Shown in pieces: positions 17,838 to 26,180 of a stretch of 64,000 bases of DNA. Position numbers and translations under genes: made by a program. This stretch comes from Oscillibacter ruminantium GH1. Lineage in GTDB: Bacteria > Bacillota > Clostridia > Oscillospirales > Oscillospiraceae. Each line of letters opens with the position of its first letter. Positions within the stretch are counted from its first letter, which is position 1. Under the pieces are notes generated by a model that saw nothing but the letters and a program-made list of their open reading frames with translations, ran no database searches and had not been told where the DNA came from. The stretch is taken from positions 124,001 to 188,000 of the forward strand of contig NZ_DF158897.1 of assembly GCF_000307265.1 (NCBI RefSeq). The letters are read 5' to 3'.

Positions 17838-17870
17838 AAAAATCGCTGCCCATCGGGCAGCGATTTTTTT
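17838..17870. terminator. Bidirectional terminator between PilZ 3 and rlmA-like gene
   Basis: 11-bp stem (17841-17851 with 17855-17865), 3-base loop, with a seven-T run on the plus strand and A-rich flank on the other side, so it can serve both converging genes. Confidence 0.85.
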
Positions 17871-17877
17871 AACCATT

Positions 17878-18702
17878 TTATTCAGCGCGAAACACATGGA
17901 TATGAAACCCAATGCGGACACTAAGTCGATCCAATGCCGCCAGCCGCTCCGATCCCGCCTTCGGCGTCTTCCAGTAATAGGGCGTCATCTGAAACAGAGC
18001 GTGAATCTCCTCCTGAGAACAAAGCTCGATGCGCCCTTCCACGGCCGCCACAGTCTCATAGGCAAAGCCCTCATAGGGCGTTTGATGTTCCTCGTTGGGA
18101 TAGGGCGTGTCGTAAAGAACCTCTTTCAGTTCCCACAGATGCTCCGCCGAAGGAACCACATAGAGGAACGTGCCGCCGGGGCGAAGCACCCGCCGGAATT
18201 CTTCAATTGCCAGCGGGGAAAAGCAGTCCAGCAGCAATTCCACGGACCCATCCGCCAACGGCAGGCGGAAGGAGGACGCCACGGCAAACTCCACGCTCTT
18301 TTCCCGCTTTGCCGCCAAGCGCAGAATGGATTTGGAGATATCCGTCCCCGCCATGCGGGGGCGCTTTCCCGCCGCGCAGAGGGCCTGATAGATCCCTGCG
18401 GTGTAGTATCCCTCTCCACAGCCCACATCCAGCAGCGTTGGCTCTGCCCCCGTGTGGGAGAGTGCCAGATCGCACAACGCGTCCAGCAGCGGGCGGTAAT
18501 AGTCCTTGGAGAGAAAGTCCCGCCGGGCGGCCGCCATGCCGGGGTCATCGCCGGGCGCGGCGGAGTGCTTTTGGTTCACCGGCAGCAGATAAGTATAACC
18601 CTCTCTGGCAATGTCAAAGCTATGTCCGGCGGAGCAGGCGTAGGTTCGCTCCATCCGCTCCAGAGGCCCGCCGCACAGAGGACAGCGAAACAAACTGGTC
18701 AC
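17878..18702 (-). CDS. rlmA: 23S rRNA (guanine-N1)-methyltransferase, RlmA type
   Basis: 274 aa. SAM-dependent methyltransferase that modifies a guanine in 23S rRNA helix 35. The N-terminal zinc finger is CPLC...C...H (residues 7-30), followed by the family segment FDIAREGYTYLL and the SAM motif LLDVGCGEGYYT. The GTG start at 18702 has GGAG within the end of the MATE gene, 6 bases upstream, so the two genes form an operon. Whether it methylates G745 or G748 cannot be told from sequence alone. Confidence 0.85.
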   Translation of the reverse strand: MTSLFRCPLCGGPLERMERTYACSAGHSFDIAREGYTYLLPVNQKHSAAPGDDPGMAAARRDFLSKDYYRPLLDALCDLALSHTGAEPTLLDVGCGEGYYTAGIYQALCAAGKRPRMAGTDISKSILRLAAKREKSVEFAVASSFRLPLADGSVELLLDCFSPLAIEEFRRVLRPGGTFLYVVPSAEHLWELKEVLYDTPYPNEEHQTPYEGFAYETVAAVEGRIELCSQEEIHALFQMTPYYWKTPKAGSERLAALDRLSVRIGFHIHVFRAE

Positions 18703-18708
18703 GCGTAC

Positions 18709-20097
18709 TCACTCCCCCTCATGGATCGTCACGTCATTGATCCACTTCCGGCTGTGCAGCCGGATAATGCCCAGCGGCATTTTGCAGGTGTTCTCCGAGT
18801 AGATGCCAAAGCACACCAGCCAAATGGGCGCATCCAGCACCAGTCCCGTCAGCGCCGTCAGCGGCACCGACACCAGCCACAGCGGACAAAGATCCAAAAT
18901 CGCCGCCATCCGCGCGTCGCCGCCCGCCCGAAGCACACCGGTGATGTTCGAGATATCATAGGATTTCAGCGGCATCATCACAATATAGACCACACACATG
19001 GTCACTGCCACTTCTGTGGCTTTCTCCGTCAGGCTGAACAGCGGGTAGAGGTACGGGATAAACACCGTGGGCAATACAATAAGCAATGCCAGCGCGATTA
19101 CCGCGCCCAGCAGGAAGGACACCAGCAGCAGGCAGCAGCTCAGGTTATAGACTTCCTCCTTGTCCGCCCGCTCCCCGATCCGCTTGCCCACGATGACGGC
19201 AGTGGCTCCCGCCACGCCGAAGCAGGCCACTGTGGAGAATTTATCAATGTTGCCCATGATCGCGTAAGCCGCCAGCATGTCTGCACTGATGACCATGTGG
19301 CCCATGATGGCGGTCATCACCGTGGTGCCAAGCCCCCACAGCGTCTCATTCAAAATCACCGGCCCGGCATAGACCGCCGCGCTTTTCAGCATTGCCCGCC
19401 CGGGGCAAAACAGCGCCTTTGGAATCAGCGGGACCCGCTTGTTGCAAATGGCGTACACCAGAACGATGATAAATTCCACCACGCGGGAGGCCAGCGTTGC
19501 CGCCGCCGCACCGGTAATTCCCAGCCGGGGCGCGCCAAAATTGCCGAAAATCAGGCAGTAGTTCAAAAACGTGTTCAACAGCATGGACGTTGCGAACACC
19601 AGCATGCCAAAGCCGGGATTCTCCGTGCTCCGCTGCATACTCACATACACGGAGCTGACGGCGTTGAACACATAGGACACGCCCACAATGCGGACATAGG
19701 GTGCCCCCAGTTCGATGAGCTGCGCGTTGTTGGTGACAAGGGCCATCACGCCCTCCGGGAACAGAAACAGAAGCAATGCCGCAACGCCGGAAATGGCGAT
19801 CCCGACGTACATGGCAACGCCCATCACGCGGTTGATGGAGGCCGCGTCCCCTTTTCCCCAGTATTGGCACACCAGCACAGTCAGCCCGCTCATCAGGCCG
19901 AAAATGATGACCTGCACCAAAAAGATGGGCGTGTTTGCGGCGGTGACAGCGGAAAGCTCTTCGTTGCCCAGAAGGCCCACCATGAAGGTATCCACAAATC
20001 CCAAGGATGTGGTAATTAGATTTTGCAGGATAATGGGAAGCGCCAGCCTCCATAACCGACTGTAAAAGCCGGGCTTTTGACGAAGTACGGAAAACAT
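18709..20097 (-). CDS. MATE family efflux transporter
   Basis: 462 aa, about 12 membrane helices in two homologous halves. The N-terminal half shows the MATE pattern LALPIILQNLITTSLGFVDTFMVGLLG. It is predicted to export cationic compounds using Na+ or H+; the substrate is unknown. The start at 20097 follows GAGG by 5 bases; an upstream in-frame ATG is less well placed. It is the first gene of a two-gene operon with rlmA. Confidence 0.9.
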   Translation of the reverse strand: MFSVLRQKPGFYSRLWRLALPIILQNLITTSLGFVDTFMVGLLGNEELSAVTAANTPIFLVQVIIFGLMSGLTVLVCQYWGKGDAASINRVMGVAMYVGIAISGVAALLLFLFPEGVMALVTNNAQLIELGAPYVRIVGVSYVFNAVSSVYVSMQRSTENPGFGMLVFATSMLLNTFLNYCLIFGNFGAPRLGITGAAAATLASRVVEFIIVLVYAICNKRVPLIPKALFCPGRAMLKSAAVYAGPVILNETLWGLGTTVMTAIMGHMVISADMLAAYAIMGNIDKFSTVACFGVAGATAVIVGKRIGERADKEEVYNLSCCLLLVSFLLGAVIALALLIVLPTVFIPYLYPLFSLTEKATEVAVTMCVVYIVMMPLKSYDISNITGVLRAGGDARMAAILDLCPLWLVSVPLTALTGLVLDAPIWLVCFGIYSENTCKMPLGIIRLHSRKWINDVTIHEGE

Positions 20098-20145
20098 AGT
20101 TACCTCAAACAAATTTCTAAAGATTTCAAGTACGCCTTAGCCGTT

Positions 20146-20173
20146 GGGCAAAGCGAGGAATGCGCGGCTTGCG
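20146..20173 (+). repeat. 28-bp direct repeat, copy 1
   Basis: Begins GGGCAAAGCGAGG; 25 of 28 bases match copy 2 at 20267-20294. It lies in the noncoding gap between the MATE and cysteine desulfurase genes. Confidence 0.7.
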
Positions 20174-20199
20174 TGTCTTCGTTCCCCCGTCTCTCTCCT

Positions 20200-20224
20200 C
20201 GCCAAACCAGCGCAGCGTTTGGCG
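20200..20224. other. Hairpin in the MATE/cysteine desulfurase gap
   Basis: 8-bp perfect inverted repeat CGCCAAAC/GTTTGGCG with a 9-base loop, without a correctly placed T run for the minus-strand cysteine desulfurase gene. It lies between the two copies of the direct repeat. Function unclear. Confidence 0.4.
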
Positions 20225-20266
20225 GGAAAAAAGGAGCCGCAGCGGAGCGAGTGAGCTGTGCCCGCA

Positions 20267-20294
20267 GGGCAAAGCGAGGGATGTGCAGCTTGCG
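20267..20294 (+). repeat. 28-bp direct repeat, copy 2
   Basis: Second copy of the repeat at 20146-20173, ending 7 bases from the stop of the cysteine desulfurase gene. Confidence 0.7.
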
Positions 20295-20300
20295 GCGACG

Positions 20301-21434
20301 TTACAGCATGGGAAACCGCGTGTCGTGATGCTTTTTCAGAGCCTCTGCCGCCGCGTCGATCTCCTCTCTCGTCGTCTCCGGGCCAAAGCTCAGCCGCACC
20401 ACGCCCGCCGCCACCTTTTTCTCAAGGCCCAGCGCCGCCGTCACCTGACTGGGCTTTCCCTGATGGCAGGCGGACCCGGCGGAAATGCAGATCCCCGCGT
20501 CGGAAAGATCGTTCACCACGTTTTGGCTGGGATAGCCGGGCATGGACACCGACAGCACATGGGGCGCGGTTCCCTTGGAGATGAGCCGCAAATCCGGGAT
20601 CTCCGCCAGCCGCTCCATAGCATAGGCCTTGATCTGCGCCATATGCTCCAATTTCTCCGTCAAATGTTCCGTCCGCAGTTCCACAGCCTTGGCAAATCCC
20701 GCGATCTGGGCGGTGGCCTCCGTTCCTGCCCGGAAGCCGGACTCCTGTCCCCCGCCGGGAAGCAAGGGGCGGGGATTACGCACCCGTTCGCCGATGTAAA
20801 GCCCGCCAATGCCCTTTGGCCCGCCGATTTTGTGGGCAGAGAGGGAGATGAAATCCGCGCCCAGCGTTTTCGCCGCAAACGGCACCTTCAAAAAGCCCTG
20901 CACCGCATCGGTGTGCAGCAAGGTCTTCTCGTTTTTTGCTTTCAGTCCGGCGGCAATCTCCGCCACGGGATAGACGTTCCCCGTCTCGTTATTCACCAGC
21001 ATCACGCTCACCAGCGCGGTGTCGGTCCGGACAGCCGCCAGCACCGCGTCCGCCGAAATATTCCCGTCCCGATCCGGCGTCAGATACGTCACCTCGTATC
21101 CGTCCTGTTCCAGCCAGCGGCACCGCTCCAAAATGGCGCTGTGCTCCACGGCGGTGGTCACGATGTGCTTTCCCACCCGGCGGTTCTGCCACAGGGCGGC
21201 GGTAAACGCCCAGTTATCGGACTCGGTTCCACAGGCGGTAAAGTATAGATTTTTTGCGGCGCAGCCCAGCCCATCCGCCACGGTTTGGCGTCCATCCGCC
21301 ACCAGCTGCCGGGCCTGTCGGCCATAGGCGTACTGCGAGCTGGGATTGCCGTATTCCTCGCGCAATACGCGATACATCTCGTCCGCCACGGGCTTTGGCA
21401 CCGGCGTGGTGGCAGCGTGGTCCAGATAGATCAT
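20301..21434 (-). CDS. Cysteine desulfurase (NifS/IscS family)
   Basis: 377 aa, PLP-dependent. Takes sulfur from cysteine for Fe-S clusters or tRNA thiolation. Evidence: YLDHAATTPVP at the N-terminus, HTDAVQ cofactor contact, PLP lysine Lys202 in SLSAHKIGGPKGIG, and active-site Cys323 in GSACHQGKPS. The ATG at 21434 matches family starts; AGGAG is 11 bases upstream, a little far. No IscU, IscR or ThiI gene is adjacent. It is divergent from mtaB, whose product needs Fe-S clusters and a sulfur source. Confidence 0.92.
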   Translation of the reverse strand: MIYLDHAATTPVPKPVADEMYRVLREEYGNPSSQYAYGRQARQLVADGRQTVADGLGCAAKNLYFTACGTESDNWAFTAALWQNRRVGKHIVTTAVEHSAILERCRWLEQDGYEVTYLTPDRDGNISADAVLAAVRTDTALVSVMLVNNETGNVYPVAEIAAGLKAKNEKTLLHTDAVQGFLKVPFAAKTLGADFISLSAHKIGGPKGIGGLYIGERVRNPRPLLPGGGQESGFRAGTEATAQIAGFAKAVELRTEHLTEKLEHMAQIKAYAMERLAEIPDLRLISKGTAPHVLSVSMPGYPSQNVVNDLSDAGICISAGSACHQGKPSQVTAALGLEKKVAAGVVRLSFGPETTREEIDAAAEALKKHHDTRFPML

Positions 21435-21461
21435 ATAACTATGCACTCCTTTGATTGGGAC

Positions 21462-21490
21462 TTGCCCCAGCGGGAAATAAAACGTATAAT
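21462..21490 (+). promoter_or_regulatory. Sigma-A promoter for mtaB-yfbR
   Basis: TTGCCC, 17-base spacer, TATAAT; 86 bases upstream of the mtaB start. Confidence 0.65.
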
Positions 21491-21537
21491 AAAGATAAAA
21501 CCACGGAAGAAAACACAGTTTTTGCTGCAATCTTATT

Positions 21538-21566
21538 ATTATATAGAAAGCTATTTAAAATAGCAA
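21538..21566 (-). promoter_or_regulatory. Sigma-A promoter for the cysteine desulfurase gene
   Basis: Minus strand TTGCTA (21566-21561), 17-base spacer, TATAAT (21543-21538). The -35 element touches the ribosome binding site of mtaB on the other strand, so the two divergent units overlap. Confidence 0.65.
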
Positions 21567-21575
21567 GGAGAATCC

Positions 21576-22871
21576 ATGAAAATCGCCATTTACACGCTGG
21601 GCTGCAAAGTCAATCAATACGAAACCCAAGCCATGGAACAGGAACTGCGCCGCCGGGGCCACGAGATCGTGCCCTTTACCGACAGCGCGGATGCCTATGT
21701 GGTCAACACCTGCTCTGTCACCGCCGTCAGCGACCAGAAATCCCGCCAGATGCTTGCTCGCGCCCGGAGGGAACATCCGCAGGCAGTGGTGGCTGTGTGC
21801 GGATGCTATGCCCAGACTCATCCGGAGGATGTGCGGAAGTTGGACGTGGACCTGATCGCGGGAACCGGCGACCGGATGGGCTTTCTCGATCTTTTGGAGC
21901 TGGAGCTGGAGGATCGCAGGCCCATGGAATCCATGGACCGGGCCTTTGACCGCCGGGGCTTTGAGATTCTCCCTGCGGGAGGGCTGGAGGGCCGCACCCG
22001 CGCCATGCTGAAGGTGGAGGATGGGTGCGTCAACTTCTGTTCTTACTGCATCATCCCCTATGCCCGGGGCCCCATTCGTTCCCTGCCGCTGGAGACAGCG
22101 GTGGAACGGACCCGGGAATTGGCGGCGGCGGGCTATCGGGAGATCGTTTTGACCGGCATCGAAATCTCCTCTTGGGGGCACGATTTCAAAAACGGCCAGA
22201 GCCTTATCGACCTGATGGAGGCGCTCTGCGCCGCCGCGCCGGAGCTGCGGCTGCGGCTGGGCAGTCTGGAGCCCCGAACCGTCACGGAGGACTTCTGCCG
22301 CCGTGCGGCGGCGTTGCCGGGCCTTTGTCCTCAATTCCACCTGTCCATGCAGTCCGGCTGCGACGAAACGCTCAAGCGTATGAACCGGAAATACGACACC
22401 GCCCGATATCTGGAATCCGTGACCCTGCTGAACCGGTACTTTGACCGTCCCGCCGTCACCACCGACATGATCGTGGGCTTTCCCGGCGAGACGGAGGAGG
22501 AATTTGCCCAGTCCTTGGCTTTCATTGAGAAATGCGGCTTTGCCAAAATGCACATTTTCCCCTATTCCATTCGTCCCGGCACTCCGGCGGCGGAGATGGA
22601 GCAGATGCCGAAATCCGTGAAGGAAGACCGGGCAAAGCGGGCCGCCACCGTGGCGGACAAACTCCACCAGACATACCTCTCCGGCTGCGTGGGGCAGGTT
22701 TATTCCGTGCTGTATGAACAGGAGCGGAACGAAAAATTCTCCGGCCACGCCCCCAACTATATGGAGGTTCTTGTGGATGGCGGCAAAGCGCTCCACAACC
22801 GGGTCCTTTCCACCCGCATTGTCGATACAGATGGCTCGGCCCTGCTGGGAATTTTGGAGGAAACGCCATGA
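21576..22871 (+). CDS. mtaB: tRNA t6A37 methylthiotransferase MtaB
   Basis: 431 aa. Radical-SAM enzyme converting t6A37 to ms2t6A37 in tRNAs reading ANN codons. The N-terminal UPF0004 domain ligates one [4Fe-4S] through Cys10, Cys46 and Cys77; the radical-SAM cluster uses C151-x3-C155-x2-C158 (GCVNFCSYCIIPYARG). A C-terminal TRAM-like region follows. The segment YTLGCKVNQYETQ is typical of the MtaB branch rather than MiaB or RimO. AAGGAG precedes the start. Its stop overlaps the next gene by 4 bases. Confidence 0.93.
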   Translation: MKIAIYTLGCKVNQYETQAMEQELRRRGHEIVPFTDSADAYVVNTCSVTAVSDQKSRQMLARARREHPQAVVAVCGCYAQTHPEDVRKLDVDLIAGTGDRMGFLDLLELELEDRRPMESMDRAFDRRGFEILPAGGLEGRTRAMLKVEDGCVNFCSYCIIPYARGPIRSLPLETAVERTRELAAAGYREIVLTGIEISSWGHDFKNGQSLIDLMEALCAAAPELRLRLGSLEPRTVTEDFCRRAAALPGLCPQFHLSMQSGCDETLKRMNRKYDTARYLESVTLLNRYFDRPAVTTDMIVGFPGETEEEFAQSLAFIEKCGFAKMHIFPYSIRPGTPAAEMEQMPKSVKEDRAKRAATVADKLHQTYLSGCVGQVYSVLYEQERNEKFSGHAPNYMEVLVDGGKALHNRVLSTRIVDTDGSALLGILEETP

Positions 22872-23443
22872 AAAGTCATTTTTTTGCGTATCTTTCCCGT
22901 CTGCGGTTTATCTCCCGCTGGGCGTTGATGCGCAACACCGCCCCGGAAAACGTACAGGAACACAGCCATCAAACGGCGGTGCTGGCCCACGCGCTGGCGG
23001 TCATCCGCAACGAGAACTTCGGCGGTCAGGTGGATGCCGGAGCGGTTGCGGTGGCGGCGCTGTATCACGACGCGTCGGAGATTTTGACCGGCGACATGCC
23101 CACCCCCATCAAATATTACAATCCCGCCATTCGTTCCGCCTATCAGGAGGTGGAGGCGGTGGCCAATCGAAAGCTGCTGGAAATGCTGCCAGCCGAGCTG
23201 CGAACAGTCTATGAGCCGGTTTTGGAAAGCCCCGACCCGGAAATTCATACCTTGGTGAAAGCGGCAGACAAGCTCTCCGCCTATATCAAGTGCGTGGAAG
23301 AGGTCAAGGCGGGCAACGGCGAGTTCCGGGACGCCGCCGCCCAGACCCGCGCCGCGTTGGAGGGGTTTCATCTGCCGGAGGTGCGGTATTTTCTGGACAC
23401 TTTCATGCCCAGCTTCTCCTTGACGCTGGACGAACTGAAGTAA
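22868..23443 (+). CDS. HD-domain 5'-deoxynucleotidase, YfbR-like
   Basis: 191 aa. Predicted metal-dependent hydrolase of deoxynucleoside monophosphates. Family signature segments: RWALMRNTAPENVQEHSHQ, the HD pair in YHDASEILTGDMPTPIKYYNP, and KAADKLSAYIKCVEE. The ATG overlaps the mtaB stop (ATGA) and has GGAGG 8 bases upstream, so the genes are translationally coupled. Confidence 0.88.
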   Translation: MKSHFFAYLSRLRFISRWALMRNTAPENVQEHSHQTAVLAHALAVIRNENFGGQVDAGAVAVAALYHDASEILTGDMPTPIKYYNPAIRSAYQEVEAVANRKLLEMLPAELRTVYEPVLESPDPEIHTLVKAADKLSAYIKCVEEVKAGNGEFRDAAAQTRAALEGFHLPEVRYFLDTFMPSFSLTLDELK

Positions 23444-23470
23444 TCCGTTTTTTCATGTGGCCCCATGTAA

Positions 23471-23509
23471 AAAGACGCGAACCCCGGAAATCCCGGGGTT
23501 CGCGTCTTT
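23471..23509. terminator. Terminator after yfbR-like gene
   Basis: 17-bp perfect stem (23471-23487 with 23493-23509) with AAA/TTT ends, usable from both sides; it separates the plus-strand mtaB-yfbR unit from the minus-strand DUF362 gene. Confidence 0.9.
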
Positions 23510-23577
23510 ATTCCTTTACATAGCGATGCGGACAGGACGCACGCAAGGCCGCAAAACGGACCCTGCGATGCGTTGTC

Positions 23578-24696
23578 TCAAATTTTTACCAGCTCATATT
23601 CCCGGGTGCCAAGGCCCAGTTTTTCCGCGTGCTCAAGGCAGACCCGCCAATCGGTATTCGTGTGGGCGGCGGTGAGGTTGTCGCCGCAGGTGCAGTCGTA
23701 CCCCTCGTCAAACAACACAGAGCCGGGCAGTGCGGGCTGGGCATTCACCGCGTCCGCGCAGGCCTGATCCAGCGCCACCGGGTCAAAGGAGGCAAACATG
23801 CCCACATCCGGCGTGATAGGCGCATCGTTCTCCCCGTGACAGTCACAGCAGGGGGAGATATCCCGCACCAGCGACACATGGAAGCAGGGCCGTCCGTCCA
23901 CCACTGCCTTGGAATACTCGGCGATCTTCTTGTTCAAAATGGCCGGCGCCTCATCGTTGTTGCTCTGCACCGCGTCCTTGGGACATACCGCAAGACACCG
24001 TCCGCAGCCCACGCACTTATCTTGGTCAATCGAAGCCCTGCGGTCGGTGATGTGGGGCGCGTCGTGCGCGCAGATCTTGACGCAGGCTCCGCAGCCAATG
24101 CAGTCCTCCTGATGGACAAAGGGCTTACCGGCGTTGTGCATTTCCATCTTGCCCGCCCGGGATCCACAGCCCATACCGATGTTTTTCAGGCATCCGCCCA
24201 TGCCGGTCTGCTCGTGGCCTTTAAAGTGAGTCAATGTGACGAATACGTCCGCGTCCATCACAGCGCGGCCAATCTTGGCCTCTTTCACGTATTCGCCGCC
24301 CTCCACCGGGACCAGCACCTCGTCGTGGCCCTTCAAGCCGTCTCCGATGAGAATGTGGCAGCCGGTGGAATAGGGTGTAAAGCCATTGACATAGGCGGAT
24401 TCAATATGATCCAGCGCGTTTTTCCGCCCGCCCACATACAGCGTGTTGCAGTCCGTCAAATAGGGCTTTCCCCCCTGCGCCTTGACGAGGTCCACCACGG
24501 CTTTCGCCCAGTTGGGCCGGAGGTACGCCAGATTTCCCGGCTCACCGAAGTGCATCTTGATCGCCACGTACTTCCCATCCATGTCGATGTTTCCAAATCC
24601 GGCGGTCATCATCAAGCGGGCCAGCTTCTGGGGCAGATTTTCCCGCCAGCTGGGGGCGCGAAAATCCGCAAAATAAACCTTTGCCTTCTCTGCCAT
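23578..24696 (-). CDS. DUF362 family protein with two [4Fe-4S] ferredoxin motifs
   Basis: 372 aa. DUF362 core (AIKMHFGEPGN...LRPNWAKAVVDL, HFKGHEQTGMGGCLKNIGMG) with two inserted clusters, CIGCGACVKICAHDAP and CVGCGRCLAVCPKDAV. The C-terminus has extra Cys pairs (SPCCDCHGEND and DCTCGDN). Probably a redox or metal-cofactor protein; the substrate is unknown. The start at 24696 has GGAGG upstream. It is 45 bases downstream of a small unknown gene and likely co-transcribed with it. Confidence 0.85.
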   Translation of the reverse strand: MAEKAKVYFADFRAPSWRENLPQKLARLMMTAGFGNIDMDGKYVAIKMHFGEPGNLAYLRPNWAKAVVDLVKAQGGKPYLTDCNTLYVGGRKNALDHIESAYVNGFTPYSTGCHILIGDGLKGHDEVLVPVEGGEYVKEAKIGRAVMDADVFVTLTHFKGHEQTGMGGCLKNIGMGCGSRAGKMEMHNAGKPFVHQEDCIGCGACVKICAHDAPHITDRRASIDQDKCVGCGRCLAVCPKDAVQSNNDEAPAILNKKIAEYSKAVVDGRPCFHVSLVRDISPCCDCHGENDAPITPDVGMFASFDPVALDQACADAVNAQPALPGSVLFDEGYDCTCGDNLTAAHTNTDWRVCLEHAEKLGLGTREYELVKI

Positions 24697-24741
24697 AATG
24701 GCTTTCCTCCTCATTTTCCCTCTGCGGCGCGGCCGCGTCTT

Positions 24742-25155
24742 TTACTCGTCCAGATTTACAGAAATATTGTCCGTCCCGTGCTCCTCAAATTCGCCCATAT
24801 AAGCGTCGATACGCTGCATCAGCTCGTTGTAGTTCTCCCGGGTCATCGGCTCCCCGTCCATGTCCCGCAGCGCCAGCTCCTCCGCCAAAATTTCATAAAA
24901 GATCACGTCCTCATAGTCCGCGATTGCCTCATGGATTCCACCGTCGGCAAAGGCGCGGGAGGGGATAATCTCCCCGTCCAGCCGCTCCACCAGCTTGCGC
25001 ATCCCGTGGAGGGGGCACTGGGAGAAAATCAGACTCTCCACCTCGTCATATTCTTTGATGCGATCATCCTCCCGGGTGGAGTTGAGCACCCAATTTCCTA
25101 TGTACACCAAGTCCAGCAGATAACGATACTGCTGTTCCGTCAGCTCGATCTTCAC
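24742..25155 (-). CDS. Small acidic protein of unknown function
   Basis: 137 aa. No family recognised. It is acidic and mostly helical, with a hydrophobic N-terminal helix (QYRYLLDLVYIGNWVLN) and a Cys in SQCPLHGM. The GTG start at 25155 is chosen because GGAGG lies 8 bases before it; an ATG three codons upstream overlaps that site. It is the first gene of a likely operon with the DUF362 protein. Confidence 0.7.
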   Translation of the reverse strand: MKIELTEQQYRYLLDLVYIGNWVLNSTREDDRIKEYDEVESLIFSQCPLHGMRKLVERLDGEIIPSRAFADGGIHEAIADYEDVIFYEILAEELALRDMDGEPMTRENYNELMQRIDAYMGEFEEHGTDNISVNLDE

Positions 25156-25209
25156 GGCAAACACCTCCCTGTTCCGGCTCCCTAGACCGAATCGCTGATT
25201 CCTTTCAGC

Positions 25210-25218
25210 ATTATATCA
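25210..25218 (-). promoter_or_regulatory. Extended -10 promoter for the small acidic protein/DUF362 unit
   Basis: Minus strand TGATATAAT (TGn plus a perfect -10), with no clear -35; 55 bases upstream of the GTG start. Confidence 0.5.
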
Positions 25219-25272
25219 AATTCACTTCTGAAATTCTACCTAAAAAACCGGGAAAAAAGCCTAAAATCTGAC

Positions 25273-25301
25273 TTGCCGGGGGCAAATATACATAGTATAA
25301 T
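25273..25301 (+). promoter_or_regulatory. Sigma-A promoter for murI-ywiB
   Basis: TTGCCG, 17-base spacer, TATAAT; about 64 bases upstream of murI. Confidence 0.65.
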
Positions 25302-25364
25302 AGTCAAGTTAAGGCTATATGATAAGATATCTCTGACCCCGCAACAGATTTGGAGGCACTTTGC

Positions 25365-26180
25365 ATGGACATTCGACCCATCGGCGTATTCGACTCCGGC
25401 CTTGGCGGACTCACCGCCGTCCGCTCTTTGCGGAAAATTTTGCCGGAGGAGGACCTGATCTACTTTGGAGATACCTCCCGCGTCCCATACGGTGGACGGT
25501 CCCGGGAGACGATTTTAAAATATGCCCGACAGGACATCCGCTTTCTGCGCTCCTTTGACCTGAAGGCGATTTTGATCGCCTGCGGCACCGTGTCCACCAC
25601 GTCGCTGCCAACGCTCCGGGCCGAAAACGACCTGCCCATGGTGGGCGTGGTGGAGCCGACCTGTGCCCGGGCCGCCGCTGTGACAAAAAACAAGCGGGTG
25701 GGCATCATCGCGACCCAAGCCAGCGTTCGCGCCGGAGCCTATAAAGAGACGCTGGCAAAGCTGGACGGGGACATTGAGGTGTTCGCAAAGGCCTGTCCCC
25801 TGTTCGTTCCGCTGGTGGAAAACGGGCGGTTCCGCACTGGAGACGTGGTAATTGAAACCATTGCCCGGGAATATCTGGAGCCGATGCGCCAAACCCGCAT
25901 CGACACCCTGATTTTAGGCTGCACCCATTATCCCCTGCTCACGGAGATTATCGCAGACGTGATGGGGCCGGATGTAGAGCTGGTATCCGCGGGTGAGGAA
26001 TCCGCCTTTGAGCTGAAGCGGATGCTGAAGGCTCAGGAGCTGCGAAACAGCGAGTCCCGTCAGGGGGAAGCCACATATTATGTCAGCGACCGGGTGGAGA
26101 GTTTCGAGGAGACTGCTTCCTGGTTTTTGCAGGAGGACTTGCGCCATGGAGCCAATCAAATTGACATCGACCGCTACTGA
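25365..26180 (+). CDS. murI: Glutamate racemase MurI with altered CNT motif
   Basis: 271 aa. Makes D-glutamate for peptidoglycan by a two-cysteine mechanism. Asp10-Ser11 (GVFDSGLGG), first catalytic Cys73, and second catalytic Cys186 with His188 (LGCTHYPLL) are present. The residue after Cys73 is Gly (ACGTVS) where the family normally has Asn (CNT). GGAGG is 8 bases before the chosen ATG; a TTG at 25350 overlaps that site. The next gene starts inside the 3' end of murI. Confidence 0.92.
   Translation: MDIRPIGVFDSGLGGLTAVRSLRKILPEEDLIYFGDTSRVPYGGRSRETILKYARQDIRFLRSFDLKAILIACGTVSTTSLPTLRAENDLPMVGVVEPTCARAAAVTKNKRVGIIATQASVRAGAYKETLAKLDGDIEVFAKACPLFVPLVENGRFRTGDVVIETIAREYLEPMRQTRIDTLILGCTHYPLLTEIIADVMGPDVELVSAGEESAFELKRMLKAQELRNSESRQGEATYYVSDRVESFEETASWFLQEDLRHGANQIDIDRY

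Noticed and set aside
17701..20019. Plus-strand open frame of 772 codons across the rlmA and MATE genes
   Set aside because: Antisense to two genes with clear family motifs, composition rich in Arg/His/Gln; not coding.
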